From assembly GCA_013368325.1 (NCBI GenBank), contig JAACJK010000115.1:496001-560000 (forward strand): a stretch of 64,000 nt of DNA, in the 5' to 3' direction. Below the pieces are notes generated by a model. That model was not told the origin of the DNA. It saw only the letters and a list, made by a program, of their open reading frames with translations, and searched no databases. The translations under genes were made by a program, and so were the position numbers. Origin of the DNA: Ephemerocybe angulata. Lineage: Eukaryota; Basidiomycota; Agaricomycetes; Agaricales; Psathyrellaceae. Below, one piece after another: positions 10,001 through 20,895 of this stretch (the first letter of the stretch is position 1; every line of letters starts with the position of its first letter).

Positions 10001-10969
10001 TCCTCCACCATCTCGACTGAAGGTGTCGTCGACATCTATTACCGAGAGATCTTCCGCCTCCACGGTTTGCCCCTTCGTTTCATCAGCGACCGAGGGCCCC
10101 AGTTCGCCTCTAACGTCATGCGCACTCTCCTCCAACGCCTCGGGATTGGATCCAACCTCACAACGGCCTACCACCCTCAGGCCAATGGCCAGACTGAGCG
10201 TGCAAACCAGGAAGTCGAGAAGCACCTTCGCTTCTACGTCAGTCGACGACAGGATGATTGGGACCAGCACCTCCCTATGGCTGAGTTCGTTATCAACTCC
10301 CGCATTCACTCTGCTCACAATCGCTCCCCCTTCGAGGTCATCTACGGCTACTCCCCTCACTTCAACATTCCCATCGGCGCTACCACTGGTGTCCGCGGTG
10401 TTGATGAGCGCATTCAGGACCTCCTAGACACCCGAAAGAATGTTGAAGCAGCCTTACGAATGGAGAAAGCCCGCCAGAAGACAACCTTCGAAGCTGGGAA
10501 GCGGACAGCATACGCCTTCGCCGTAGGCGACTACGTCTGGCTCAGCGCCAAGAATATCAACATCAAGGTGCCCACTCAAAAGCTTGGAGACTTCCAGCTC
10601 GGTCCCTACAAGGTCATTGAGAAGGTCGGCGACCTTGACTACCGTCTCGCACTCCCTCAGTCTCTATCCCGCCTCCATCCTGTCTTCCACGTCGACAAGC
10701 TTAGTCCCTGGAAAGGGAACGACACCAACGGCATCCTACCTCCCCCACCAGAGCCTGTTGAACTCGAGGACGGGACAGAGTTTGAAGTTCAGGACGTGCT
10801 GGACAGTAGGGAGGTCAAGCGTGGACGAAAGCGCTGGGTCGAATACCTCATCAGCTGGAAGGGCTACAACGACAGCGAGAACTCTTGGGAACCCCTTACC
10901 AACCTTGGGAACGCAGCTGAAGCCGTCGCGGAGTTCCACCTTCGACACCCCACGGCACCCCGACCATAG
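7049..10969 (+). CDS. pol: Pol polyprotein: PR-RT-RNaseH-INT-chromodomain
   Basis: About 1,306 codons in the -1 frame relative to gag. In order: aspartic protease (MIDCGATALFLD, Asp63, a DCG variant of the usual DS/TG); reverse transcriptase with LRFIQDYRRLN and YLDDIL (residues 518-523); RNase H (RIEVDASGFATGGALL, YEIYDREMLAI, TDHANLKYW); HHCC integrase zinc finger (SGHPGN...CDLCARRK); integrase catalytic triad Asp954, Asp1014, Glu1050 with D-35-E spacing; a GPY/F-type segment (FQLGPYKVIEKVG); and a C-terminal chromodomain (about residues 1245-1300, WVEYLISWKGY and SWEPLTNL). This domain order is that of Ty3/gypsy chromoviruses, whose chromodomain is thought to steer integration to particular chromatin. 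The frame is intact throughout. Translation is probably by frameshift at 7043-7049. Confidence 0.95.
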   Translation: MKRVPVRAAARVPIAMCSTSSYDSISSCTISSIREIDPTSDHFRVRTTLRGRNRSTSSAAMIDCGATALFLDHPFVLKHHITIFPLRHPILLRNIDGSPNTAGDITHFARLHLTVGPHNRWTDFLVTDLGGENIILGLPWLRQVNPEIDWTKGIVRINPRATIEDVPEDPNPSYALGEPSNGSVLEEIYASSAPPDPIASVPELLPSRRHPRASVEEVPEERHPCLDLGEPSDGAILEEIYASWPTLPSSPTPEPAPPSSPPPVEAKPETPFCRIRANRTTRRRWLRAGIIERTDEELWCSAGFTYSQKIAEDAKKGKPERTLEEIIPAHYREHAAVFSEQESTRLPSHKDWDHAIELTPGAPANIRTKIYPMSLDEQAVLDTFLQENLAKGYIQPSKSPISSPVFFIKKKDGTLRFIQDYRRLNEYTIKNRYPLPLVADIISRLRGAKYFTKFDVRWGYNNVRIKEGDEWKAAFATSRGLFEPKVMFFGLTNSPATFQGLMNSIFSDLVASGKVAVYLDDILIFTMDLEEHRRITHEVLRRLRQHDLYLRPEKCEFEKEEIEYLGMVIREGEVSMDPAKVQAVRGWPVPRNVREVRGFLGFANFYRRFIKDFSKVARPLHDLTKKNTLFEWTDERQQAFETLRDAFISAPVLALWDPDRPTRIEVDASGFATGGALLQQGADGAWHPVAFRSASMDPAQRNYEIYDREMLAIIEALKDWRPFLEGLPDTFGIVTDHANLKYWRTAQDLARRQARWALYLSRFDFRLEHRPGAANTQADPLSRMPHHHVSDSDDNTQRTVLRPEHFAKLAAASQFTNPLEDRIRRASARESVVLGGLEKLRKFGPQKLVNGLTEWTEENGLVRFRGKVYVPADEELRREVVKQCHDDPTSGHPGNHATLERVERLYWWPTMRAFVKKYVEGCDLCARRKHAQHPRALTQPMDVPEGPWEAVGVDLITQLPPAHGFDAVIVFTDFFTKQIHALPCSSTISTEGVVDIYYREIFRLHGLPLRFISDRGPQFASNVMRTLLQRLGIGSNLTTAYHPQANGQTERANQEVEKHLRFYVSRRQDDWDQHLPMAEFVINSRIHSAHNRSPFEVIYGYSPHFNIPIGATTGVRGVDERIQDLLDTRKNVEAALRMEKARQKTTFEAGKRTAYAFAVGDYVWLSAKNINIKVPTQKLGDFQLGPYKVIEKVGDLDYRLALPQSLSRLHPVFHVDKLSPWKGNDTNGILPPPPEPVELEDGTEFEVQDVLDSREVKRGRKRWVEYLISWKGYNDSENSWEPLTNLGNAAEAVAEFHLRHPTAPRP

Positions 10970-10990
10970 TCATCGAGGACGATGAGTTCT

Positions 10991-11000
10991 AGGAGGGGGG
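10991..11000 (+). other. Polypurine tract
   Basis: AGGAGGGGGG, three bases before the 3' LTR; the expected plus-strand primer position. Confidence 0.75.
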
Positions 11001-11003
11001 TAA

Positions 11004-11560
11004 TGTCGTGAACACCGGTCAGCCTACCTATTTTCTCTTCTTTTCCTTTCATTTCTTCCTTTACTATTCATTCGTGCACATCCCTGCACACTCTTGCACA
11101 CCTTTGCACACCCTTGCACACCTTCACACTGCCTTCGCTCTTCTGAGCCTTCCCCTCACTTCATTTACAGCACGTTCGTGCTTCTTATTCTCGTGCACAG
11201 CACGTTCACACCTTGTTCACACCTTTGTTCTCAGGCGCACTGCCCGCGCGCTGCCTTTTAGTCATATCGACTCATATGGACTCTATTGTTCTTTGGATCA
11301 TTCTATTGTTCTATTTTCGTTTGAGATCATCTGGACACATATATACTCGTAGCTACTCGTTCATTATTCCCCACTTGATCTCTTTGACTATACAGGTACA
11401 TAGTCGCTTTGCTCCTATTCCCTGTATCCTATTTACCTTTGACTATACAGCTCTTGTATCTGCATCGCTGCTCGTCGCTCGTCCGACCTCTGCTCCTCTG
11501 CTCTCTGCTCTCTGCTCTCTGCTCGTCGCTCGTCCGACATCAGCCGGCGTCTTCGCCACA
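11004..11560 (+). repeat. 3' LTR
   Basis: 557 bp, begins TGTCGTGAAC and ends CTTCGCCACA; matches the 5' LTR wherever compared. It ends 21 bp before the ATG of the next gene, so LTR promoter or terminator signals may affect that gene. Confidence 0.93.
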
Positions 11561-11581
11561 AGCGCTCGCTCCAGTCGACCG

Positions 11582-13212
11582 ATGCCTGCGGCTACCAGCG
11601 ATACGTTCACCTACACACAGACGGACTGGGATCCACTTCCAGCGTACGACATAGCGAACGCTAGAGAGGAAAATTCTTCGCTGGATGAGCCTGTACCCAA
11701 TGCTTCCGTGGTGTACGACCGAGGCCACATCGTCCCGGAAGACGAGCTTTGTCGAAAGGTCGAAGAACTAGTACGTCCCCTGCTCTCCTCATTCAACCAA
11801 TCCTTACAATCCACCTAGAGGGTATCATCCAAAGCAGTGCCCAACACTGTCGCGACCGCCGTTTCCAAAGCCTCTCCCCAGAAGCCTCGTCATCTCGGTG
11901 AAAAGCGCCGTCGCGCCGCCCGGCGCAGGGCTGAGAAGGACGGCATGGTTTTCGTCGCTAAGGCATCTACTCTCAAGAAACATGGGAAATTCGAAAGGAT
12001 CGCTACCGCTATGGATGGCCCCACTCTCGCGCACAGCGGTGGAGGTGCGTGGGTTGGCCGCCGTGAAAAGGATCTCCTCAACAGGCCATGGACCGTGAAG
12101 GAGCTCTGCAAGGAGAAGAAGTACGAGTATGTACCGCATAAGCCGTAGGTCACTCGTCTCTCTCCGTTATTACCATACCCTAACCCTGTCGATGCTAGGG
12201 GCAACCGCGTGTTCACAGACAAAGGAGGCCGGATGATGTTCGGGATCTTCGACGCCAACTCCATGCATGGCTGGAAGGAAAACATTGGAGACGCTGCTGC
12301 TTGCTTGCGAGCGGCGTACGAGGATGGTATGCGCACAGGAGCCTTCACCCTCGAAGATTTGGACCACCGTCGAGGATTGGGATTCCTAGCTATTCCAGTG
12401 GGGGTCTCGATGGGTGGGGGGCAAGAGGTACGTGCTTACAGAGCAGGGCTAGCGAGATCCCTATCTCACGTTGACGCGTTTAATTTTCGTTCCAGCGTCC
12501 CGGCAACCTCTTCCACAAACTCCATGCGCGACGCGTCGTCTCGCAGGCCATCTTGCGCAACTCCGCCATTAAGAGAATCGCCGGTCATCAGTCAGGTTCG
12601 CGTTGTACTTCGCCGCTGAGGTGGACGGATGCTCACCTTACTATAGCCTGTTTCGCCATGTTTGCTCCTAAACTCCATCGGATGTACAAAGAAGTTCTCG
12701 GCGACCTGTTCGATACCTACCCGCATCTTGAACGCAACTTTTCCAACAGCGTCTTCCCGGCTGTTAGCTTCAACTGTGGCCCGGCCTCTGTCTGTATCGA
12801 CCACGCCGTCTTCAACAACCTTTCGTTCGGCCTTTGCTTCATCACGGCCCTTGGCGATTTCGACTACAAAAAGGGCGGGCACGTTGTGCTCCATGGCATC
12901 AAGAAGGTCATCGAGCTGCCGCCGGGCTCGACTGTCGCGCTACCCTCCTCCCTCGAGATCCACTCGAACACCGCAATCCAGCCGTCTGAAACGCGGTACT
13001 CCATAACCCAGTACGCTGCCGGTGGCCTGTTCCGATGGATGGCGTACGACGGCGTCACGGCCAAAAAGCTCCTATCGACGAAGGCCGGGAAGAAGAAGAA
13101 GTCTACCGCCGACGGTCCGGAGGGAAGGCGGTGGATGGATGGCCTCTCACTTTACTCGACGATGGAAACCTGGGCTCAAGATCACGAAAACGCAAATAGC
13201 GCGACGAAGTAG
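11582..13212 (+). CDS. TET/JBP-like 2OG-Fe(II) dioxygenase family protein
   Basis: Five exons: 11582-11770, 11819-12144, 12199-12427, 12496-12595 and 12647-13212, giving 469 aa. All introns are 48-68 nt with GT..AG ends and consistent phases. The C-terminal part (about residues 310-435) contains FGLCFITALGDFDYKKGGHV, ELPPGSTVALPSS, EIHSN and QYAAGGLFRW. This matches the double-stranded beta-helix of mushroom TET/JBP-like oxygenases, a family that oxidises 5-methylpyrimidines in DNA. His387 and Arg398 fit the distal iron ligand and 2-oxoglutarate-binding Arg. The proximal HxD motif reads His334-Ala-Val336, so the Asp ligand seems lost and the protein may be inactive or altered. The N-terminal half is basic (KRRRAARRRAEKDG), compatible with nuclear or DNA location. 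The last intron is 51 nt without an in-frame stop, so its retention would also be translatable. It is convergent with the RepHel gene, 21 bp between stops. Confidence 0.75.
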
Positions 13213-13233
13213 TTTATTTTTCTATGTAGCACG

Positions 13234-16200
13234 CTATGAAAATGATATGCTACCGTTACCCGCCGTCCTGCGCTGCAATTCCTGTGCCCTCTCCCTCTCT
13301 GTCCTCGCCGCCAGCGCTTGAAGTCTACTCATCTCCGCTCTGAGGTTCTCGGAAGGATGAGTCGTAAATAAGTCCCCGTCAAAGTCTCGCAGCAGCCGAA
13401 TCGAATCCCTCCCTCTCCCGCGCAACAGCGCGACGTATGCATTGAATGGGGACAGCGCTCCTTGCGGTGGCTTCCCGATGTCGATAATAACCTTCTCGAT
13501 GGTCTGGCCCTGCGACTTGTAGTCCGTGAATGCGTATGCTCCTGTGAGGGCGTACTGGGTGCGCTTCACGGTGATCTTCTGCCCCATGCCGTTTGTGACC
13601 TGGAAACTTGCGGTGACCGGTGAGATGGGGATGAGTCCAGCCTTCACGCCAGGAAAGCGCGCCGCTGTTTTCTCGTTAGGTTGGAAGAAGATGACGGGGG
13701 GCATATGCCGGAGAACGACTACGCCGTCCTCCAACACCGTAGGCTCCTCTTCGGGGTGAAGCCATATGCTCTCGATTACTCCCCTTGTCCCGTTCGCCAC
13801 GTCCGCTTCCGTCGCAACGTTGGTGAGAACCATCGCCTTCATTCCCTTCCCCAGGACAACCGTTCGATCCAAACCCCCCGTCTGCTTCACCGCCATTGCT
13901 GCCGCCGCAATGCGAAAGTCCAGTCGAGGGGTCTCGTCCGTTAACTTGTCGACGTCGTCGGCGAGGATGACATACCGAAGGTGTCCCCCCATCCGGCAGT
14001 GCTTCGCAATCGCTATGTCGTTCCAAGCTTTCCTAACCCTGTGCCTTGGCGTCACAAGAACCACGTCTCTCCACTCCCCTTCGTTGAAATTGGGTACTTC
14101 GCATCGTGGGTCTGTCAGGACGAGCTTCTGCACCTCGTTCAAGTCGTCATCGGTGCACTCTCCCACTCGCAACCGGTTCAGCAGCTCTGTCCATCCTGGA
14201 TCGCGGCTCCGGTTTTGTTCCGTTAGGATCACAATGTTCTCGAACTGCAAGAAGATTTCTCTTCCGAGCGCCATTCGTTGCTTGTCAAGTAGAGGCTGGT
14301 GACAGTAGAGGGCGCTGCTGTTCTCCTTGCCTTGCCCTCCTCTTCCTCCCGCCACAGGGGGAAACTGGTGGAAGTCACCGAACAGGACCATATGCAAGCC
14401 TCCAAAGGGCAGGGTCGAATTGGCCTTCGTCATTGACGCTTCTGCACGAACGACTCCCCCCACCTCTGACATGTCCGCAAGCATCACTTTCGTCAGCATT
14501 GACATCTCATCGGTGAAGATGATATGCTTCTCTGCAATGTTCCGTCGCCGCCGTTCCTGGACGCTCTTGGCGGCCTTGGACACCCACTCCGGATCCCCTT
14601 CTCTGCGCATCGGGGCGATACCCCAATAGTGATGAACGGTGTTGCCACGAATCGGGCTCGCAGCGATCCCGGACGTTGCCGTCTTTCCCAGATATTGCTT
14701 CATGTTCAGCCTCTCCAGCGTCTGTGTAACAGCCTGAATGAGCGTCGTCTTTCCTGTGCCGCCTTGCCCATGTACTATGAGAAGAAGCTGGTCTTGGGGT
14801 CTACCTTTGTAAAATTTCAGCACACGCGTCACATATGCGCCGCGAGAGGGCTTACCTTCGACCTCGTTCACAACACACTCCACTATCATGTCGTGAGCCC
14901 GCCGCTGGGCAGCGTTCAGCTGTTCGACATTTGCACTGACTTCGCCTGGACCATCGCGAGGCGGAATAACGATAACGTTGGCGGCGACGTCCGAAACTGC
15001 TACGTCCGATGGATCCACAACGCCCGCGTCATTTTCAAGACCGTCTTTGCTAGCGTGGAGACCACCATGTTCCCGGGTGTACGCCTTGAGGTTCTTCTCC
15101 CAGCCCTTGATGGTATCAAAGTCCTCTTCGGTGGCGAGCACAGCTAACCCTTCTTGCACTACGGCGAGGTCGTGAGGAACGTCCGGAATGCCCACACCAT
15201 GCGCGACTAAAAGGCCCTGCTCCACATACTGCATGTCCCTCTGCGACATCGCACCCTGAGCCGCGAGCTCAACGTCTTCCTCCTTTAGCCCGGCGAGGGG
15301 GTCGAATTCCCCGCCAAATGCGATCCCACTTTGCTCCCTCAGGTCCTCTTCCAACGGAGCGCGGTACGACATGCTGTTCCTGGCTTCGGTCGCTTCTGCC
15401 TGCGCGTCGTCTGCGCAGTCGTAGTAGAACTGGATGTTCCGGACCACCGTACGCTTCCAATCATCCGCTGACTGCATCATGTCATCAAACGCATCCTTGA
15501 ACGTGCCCGTCGGACTCTTCAGGTCCCTCAGCGTCCTCCACGGCTTCAACAGCATCAACATCGAAGCGCAGTAGAGCTCGTGAGTTTGAGGGTCATCGTT
15601 CCTAGGAAACCAACGCCCAACAATTCGGGGCATGGTTTCGTGCCATTCGCTACGCCGGACGCGACATCGCGCCCTTGCGGCAAAGCCCTCAAGGTAAGGG
15701 TACCGGACATGCCTCGCCCGCCCAGTTCTTCCAGGGCGGGGACCGCCACGGGCGCCTGAACACCCTTCCCCGGGAAGGTATTCTACGAAGTCGACGGCGT
15801 CCCCTCGGCGAGAGTCGCTAGCAGGAAGCGGTGCGTCGTACGTGTCCAGCATCACTCGGAGAAAGCAGTCCCCTTCCAAACCCTCACCCCTAAAGGCATA
15901 CTCTTTCACTTGGCTCCGAAAGTCAAGGGTACCGTCGACATACTGCAGGGTGAAAGCCTCCCTCTCCTCTTGATCACCCAACACGATCCCAGGCTCTCTT
16001 TCCAGGTCTTTCGATCGGGAACTGCTCGGAAAGAAACGGTAAGCGTCCATTGTTTCAAATGTAGTGCGTAGACTTACTTCATCGGCCCCAGTGCTGGGTA
16101 GGCCTGTAACAAACTCTTGAACGCAATGTCCCACCGAATGGCGACGTAGTGATGCGACTCGAACCGGTCACCCCAGCCCATGAGGTAGCTGATGATCTCC

Positions 16201-19200
16201 GGCGCGCTGAACTCCCTATCGCGCGCCAGGGAGTTTGCGCACCGTTGCAGCAGCCTCTTGTTCGAGTTGACGGCATCAGGGTTGCGCAGTTCGTTCGCCG
16301 TGTGATACGCGAACGACTTGGCGAGCAGTGCGCTCTGGTTGTTTGAACGCTGCTGTTTCTTCGATGCGTAATTCGTGATATACCACGTTATGCTACGCGT
16401 CGCCCCTCCTGCGATCATAAGCTTCAGGTCGTGGTTGCAACAGAGCACTTCGAGAAGTGTCGGGTTCCACGCGTTGAGAAAGGCGCATACGTGCATAGGT
16501 CCCCACCTACCCGCCTCGGAAACCCACGCTTCCGCCGCGAGCGTCCAAGGCGCGCCGCGTTTGCAGACCACCCGGCCAGACTTCACGACACGGCAAACGC
16601 GATCTTTGCAATGGTGGAACTGCAGAGTGCGAGCGATCACCCTCGTCCGTTCCTTTCGCAGGGCGACGATGTTGCTGTCTCTGGGATCCAAAGGCCGAGT
16701 GTACGCTGCATTCTTATCGACAGGAAGGGGCAGCATCTCCTTCGTCGTCCGTCCTTCCACATCAGCCACTATGTTCTGGGCCACAAACGCCCTCAACCTC
16801 TCCCGAAACCACTCCGACTCCAGCAGTTCTTTGCAACGCTGTGGGTCGGGAGTGTCCACCATCCAGAGCAGCATGTGGACATGGAGCGTGCCTCGACCCT
16901 GTGCCTCGACGCTTCCGATGTAGGCGCGCAGCGTCCCAAGAATGCCTTCTTTCCTATGAATCTTCCGCGCTCCGTCCGCACCCTTAATGCCGAACAGAGT
17001 CTCCAATACAAGGTTAATCGTGCGGTGGAAGTACTGCGCCGCTGCAAACGGGTCGCCCGCTACGTTGACCGCTCGCGCCGCTGCGTCTGGCCCTAGCGTT
17101 TTACAAAACGCATTCAGGTCGATGTCCTCTCCCGCGAGAACCTGTACAATCGGGTCGTGCGTGTCCGGAAGGTTGATCGTGACCCACAGCGACGCGTTGT
17201 TGCACAACAGGTTCGTTCCCCAGATCTTGCCACGCAGCGAATGGCGGGACTCGTCCGTCCCCATGACCCGAGACCTAATGGCACTGAGCTGCGAGCGCAA
17301 GATTCGCACGGCTGGATTGCTGAAAGGCTTCCCCTTGAGCTCCTCCTCGGCGGCGACAATCATGTCTTCTGGAGTAATCGTCTTGAGTTGCTCGAGAACA
17401 TGATCCGACGCAGAGTTAATCTGGAGAACAGCCGCCCGACAGACTTGGCGCTTTTGCAGGACACCAAAGGTGTGGAAGACGAAGAGCAGGTCCTTGCGAA
17501 ACCGACGATCAGCATATTGAAGAGCCCACCGAACATGGCTCTCGTACGTGACGGAGTCCTTCTGGTCCGTTTCGAAACCTCCCTTGCCGTACGGGAAGAG
17601 GAAGGGGAAGGTGCCAAGGAGATGGTTAGGGTCATCGGGTCCTCCATCGTAGCGTAATCCCGTCACTGGATCTTTCCTCGGATACTCGTTCACAAATGCA
17701 CTGCCGTGGCGGATACCGTATTCGGCGGCGGTGGTCGTCGCTCCTCGAAGTCGCGTGGCGAATGGCCGCACAGGTGGCGCTTCCGCTTGAGGTGTCTGCG
17801 CGGGCCTGGCAGTCCCAGTCGATTGCGGAACGTCGTTCGAACTTTGCGAACCCTGGCCAGCTCCGGCCTGCAGTGCTCCATGAGCCGTATTGAGCAAAGC
17901 GTGCGCGAACAGCTCGTTGTCGGGTATGTCATGGCCGGCCGTATCAATGACCCCCAATGCCTGCAGCGGTATCACGGCGGGCAGGACTTCACCTGCTGTG
18001 GACACCCGTAAGGTCAGCTGTTTCTCTCCGCATATGCAACAGTTACTAACCAACGCCTTCCTCTTGCTCAACAGGCACTTCTTCGTCCACCACCATGTCG
18101 TCCTCGTCTTCTAGCCGCTGCAAAAAATCTACAAACGCACGCATCAGCACCGTGTGATATGGGGACGCCCAATGAGACTCACCGTCCTCGTCTTCGTCTT
18201 CGTGCAGGGGTACATACGAAGCATGTTCGGTGTCGAGGACGCCCGTCTCCGTAGCATGTCTTGTCGTGTCCAGCAGCACCTGGGGCACGGCGTTCACCGG
18301 CAGTTCCTCTAGCCTGGTTTCAGAGATTTCGATGTTGCTGTACAGCGGATTGTTGGCCTTCAGCCACTGGAGCGCCCTAGCAACGCGATGTCTTCTTACT
18401 CGGAACGTTCCTGGCAGCGTCCACTTCGGAAGGTTGTTAATACCGATGTACGAAATGGCTATGGTCGACGAGAGCAGGGATGGTGGAGGGGGCATCGTGA
18501 GACCGACCATGTCGGATATCTGCTGCTGGTCAAGCTTGTACGTCGAAACGTTGCCCTTCAGCCCACTGTTCAGGCGGTCTTGATTCCAGTTCAGGCTACG
18601 GCGCCCACTCGGGTACAGCTTCACGACGTACGCCACGGGGAAGTACAGCGATATGAGGAGTCGCTCCGGCAGCGTGAGGTTCTCGAGCTCGGGCGGAACT
18701 CGTCCCACCCACAGCCCATTCGCCAGAGACAGTCTCGGCCTCTTCCCAGCCTTCAACCGCGCGAAGCATTCCGGACAAACGTGTACTTTATCCGCCAAAC
18801 CATGCTCACCCGTGGCCAGCAGCATGCCGTCCGTCAATACGTGCGCTGGGTGAGGCTTCACCGGGGCCAACAGGCGTCGGTTCGGTACGTCCTCCAGGTT
18901 GCACTCCACCAAGTCTTGCATAAACAGACGGCGCTCGCAGCTGATGCACACGGCCTCCTTCAGCGCGTCGTTGCTCGTCCGCAACGTGTACTCCTCAATG
19001 CAGGCGTCAATGGTCTCGCGATCGACACACTTCATAAAGTCGGGACTAACGCCGAGGTCAACAGGCGCGGTATCTGGCATCGCCGGAAGGGGCTGTTGAC
19101 TTTGGTCAGCTTCGTCGACATCCGTCGCTTGCAGCATTTACTCACCGGATCCACATCCATGCCATCAGACCCGCCCTCCGCCCCTTCGCCCATTTGAACG

Positions 19201-19451
19201 TCAGGCAGGGGTGCGTTGACCTCTGGAGGTGGCGGTTGATATACACCCCTAGGACGCCCACCCGCGCTCATCAAGCAGTTCATGACTTCGCTTTGAATCT
19301 GCTGCGGGATCGTCTGCGCAAAGAGAGTCACCGCAGCCCACGTCTTCACCTGGCTGGCTTTGGCACCGCACGCGCTACGGAGAACCTCCTTCACGTCAGA
19401 GAGCTTGTAAGCCCGAAGGCTGTCGACGAAGTCAAGCGCCCCTCGGCGCAT
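13234..19451 (-). CDS. Helitron replicase-helicase (RepHel)
   Basis: Four exons: 19146-19451, 18051-19092, 16078-17995 and 13234-16021. The introns are 53, 55 and 56 nt and rejoin one frame of about 2,017 aa. The N-terminus is SAP-like (KLSDVKEVLRSACGAKASQ). A DUF6570-like Cys-rich part follows (CISCERRLFMQDL, HVCPECFARLKAGKRP). The Helitron_like_N/Rep domain has the HUH-type motif GTLHVHMLLW (about residue 822) and the two-tyrosine motif YITNYASK (about 988 and 992). The PIF1-like SF1 helicase has Walker A GQGGTGKTT (about 1506), TDEMSML, LFGDFHQFPPV, TEQNRSRD and TDYKSQGQTIEKV. By family knowledge it nicks and replicates Helitron DNA by rolling circle in the nucleus. All catalytic motifs are intact. 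The start at 19451 avoids overlap with the divergent gene starting at 19471; an in-frame ATG at 19604 would add 51 residues. I could not define the ends of the element that carries it. Confidence 0.9.
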
Positions 19452-19470
19452 TCTCGTAGCTGAGGATGCG

Positions 19471-20573
19471 TTGGATGAAGAGAGTGCGAACACCACAACG
19501 TTGAGTCGCTTTCCGTACCAAGCGCTTGAGACATCATCCGCCGATCGTCCTGGTTCAGAGTCACCCCTTCCCCTTTCCACAGCAGGTCTTCCCATAACCT
19601 CCATGAACCCCTCACGACACCCGCTCTTTCGCCTGCAAGACCTTCACGAACAGCGACGGCAGCAACACATCGCCGCCGCGGAAGAAATCATGCGAGAGCA
19701 GAGACTCATAAGTCTCAGAAAGGGCCCATACGTAAGTTCACATTTCAACTAGGGCTCGACAACGCCATTCTAACCGAAACACTTGCAGGCCGAGACAAAA
19801 CGATGCCTTAGAGCTCTCCTCTTCCCCGCCGGCACAAAAGATCCCGTCTTCGTGACAGTACCGGCGCGGAGTGGGTATCACTGGGGTGCTCTGCCACACG
19901 ACTTTCGATACGAGACTTGGGTGAAACAGTGCCCTCGACTTACGACCTCGTGGGGCTCGCTCGGCGAGGGGGAAAAGGGCTGCCTCTCGTTCAAGGCTCT
20001 CATGCCCGTCGATGGTGCCAAGGTGCGAGCCCTCGCGTACAGGTACTACGTTGCGTTCTACGTCCCACAGGTTTGTTCACCTTCGACCGCATAACCCAGC
20101 CTGTATTCTGACCGTCTTACTTGTCAGGGATCGACCATCACAAGCTCGGAAGAAACGGATCGCTACGCATTCCTGGCCTGAGAGGAAACGTTCTCGTGAT
20201 GCAGGTAAATAAGGCATCGTCCCAGCCCTTCGCCGTCGATGTCACCATCGACGATGACCTATCCATTCTACCGAAGCGTGTCTTCAACGCGTTGCACCCC
20301 GCAACACTCATGTGCTCACGGAACGGGGTGATGCCTCTGCCACTAGAGAGTTCGGGTCGACGTATAGTCTCTACAGTGGCCCTGTGTTAATCCGTAGACC
20401 TCAATCTTTATAGTTGGCCAGAGCTCAGAACGCTGTCGATCGCCTGGCGGGTAAACTACGGGCTACCGTTGGACAGCGCTCTGCGTGGTCGGGTCTTCCT
20501 TCCCAACCAACGAGCCATTCCCGTCCGGGCCATGCTGCACCCGGCGATCAAAGCAAACCCGTCCATACCATGA
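19471..20573 (+). CDS. Unrecognised 306-aa protein, divergent from RepHel
   Basis: Model exons are 19471-19731, 19789-20070, 20145-20362 and 20414-20573, with phases consistent. The acceptor of exon 3 (CATCACAAG) is the least certain; a donor 4 bp later with the stronger acceptor TTGTCAG at 20127 also keeps the frame. The N-terminus is acidic and Ser/Thr-rich, then Gln/Glu/Arg-rich and helical. The middle reads like a globular domain (LRALLFPAGTKDPVFVTVP, GYHWGALPHDFRYETWV, YRYYVAFYVPQ, LRIPGLRGNVLVMQV). The C-terminus contains RVNYGLPLDSALRGRVFLPN. I do not recognise the family. It starts 19 bp from the RepHel ATG on the opposite strand, too close for separate promoters, so the two may share control or belong to one element. 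Confidence 0.6.
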
Positions 20574-20792
20574 TGAGTAACGGATCACAAGGCTGTGTGC
20601 CCCGATCAAAGGCCCCGCCACCCAAACAAACGCGGTCAGCTCCACTCTTGAACGACATGCCCCGCTCGGTCCCTCAAGTCGAATTCAAACGCCCGTTATC
20701 GAAAAATTACCGGGGCGTATGCATGAGCCGGGGTGGGTGTTCTGAAAACCGAATGACTCACACCGCAATCCAAACGGGGTTTGCAAAAAAGC

Positions 20793-20800
20793 TTTATAAG
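20793..20800 (+). promoter_or_regulatory. TATA-like box
   Basis: TTTATAAG lies 96 bp upstream of the ATG at 20896 of the following gene. Its spacing and context fit a core promoter. Motif only. Confidence 0.45.
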
Positions 20801-20895
20801 GCAGGGCCCAAGGGACTAACGACCCATTGGACTTTTGTCTTCGACACCTTCCTCGAACACGTCTTGCATCGCTTCCAACTGCCACTTTTCATACC

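Larger units (their letters stand above)
4776..11560 (+). mobile_element. Complete Ty3/gypsy chromovirus-type LTR retrotransposon
   Basis: The element is 6,785 bp with two 557-bp LTRs (4776-5332 and 11004-11560) that begin TGTCGTG and end GCCACA. They look identical wherever I compared them. A 5-bp target duplication AGCGC (4771-4775 and 11561-11565) flanks it. Inside are a leader, gag, pol in the -1 frame, and a purine tract (AGGAGGGGGG, 10991-11000) just before the 3' LTR. Gag and pol are uninterrupted and catalytic residues are present, so the copy is probably young and may be competent. It landed about 20 bp upstream of the start codon of the TET/JBP-like gene. A truncated relative of its LTR lies at 31637-31995. 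Confidence 0.95.

Noticed and set aside
9409..10427. Open frames on both strands within the integrase region
   Set aside because: Shadows of pol; Ser/Pro/Arg-rich with no domain.
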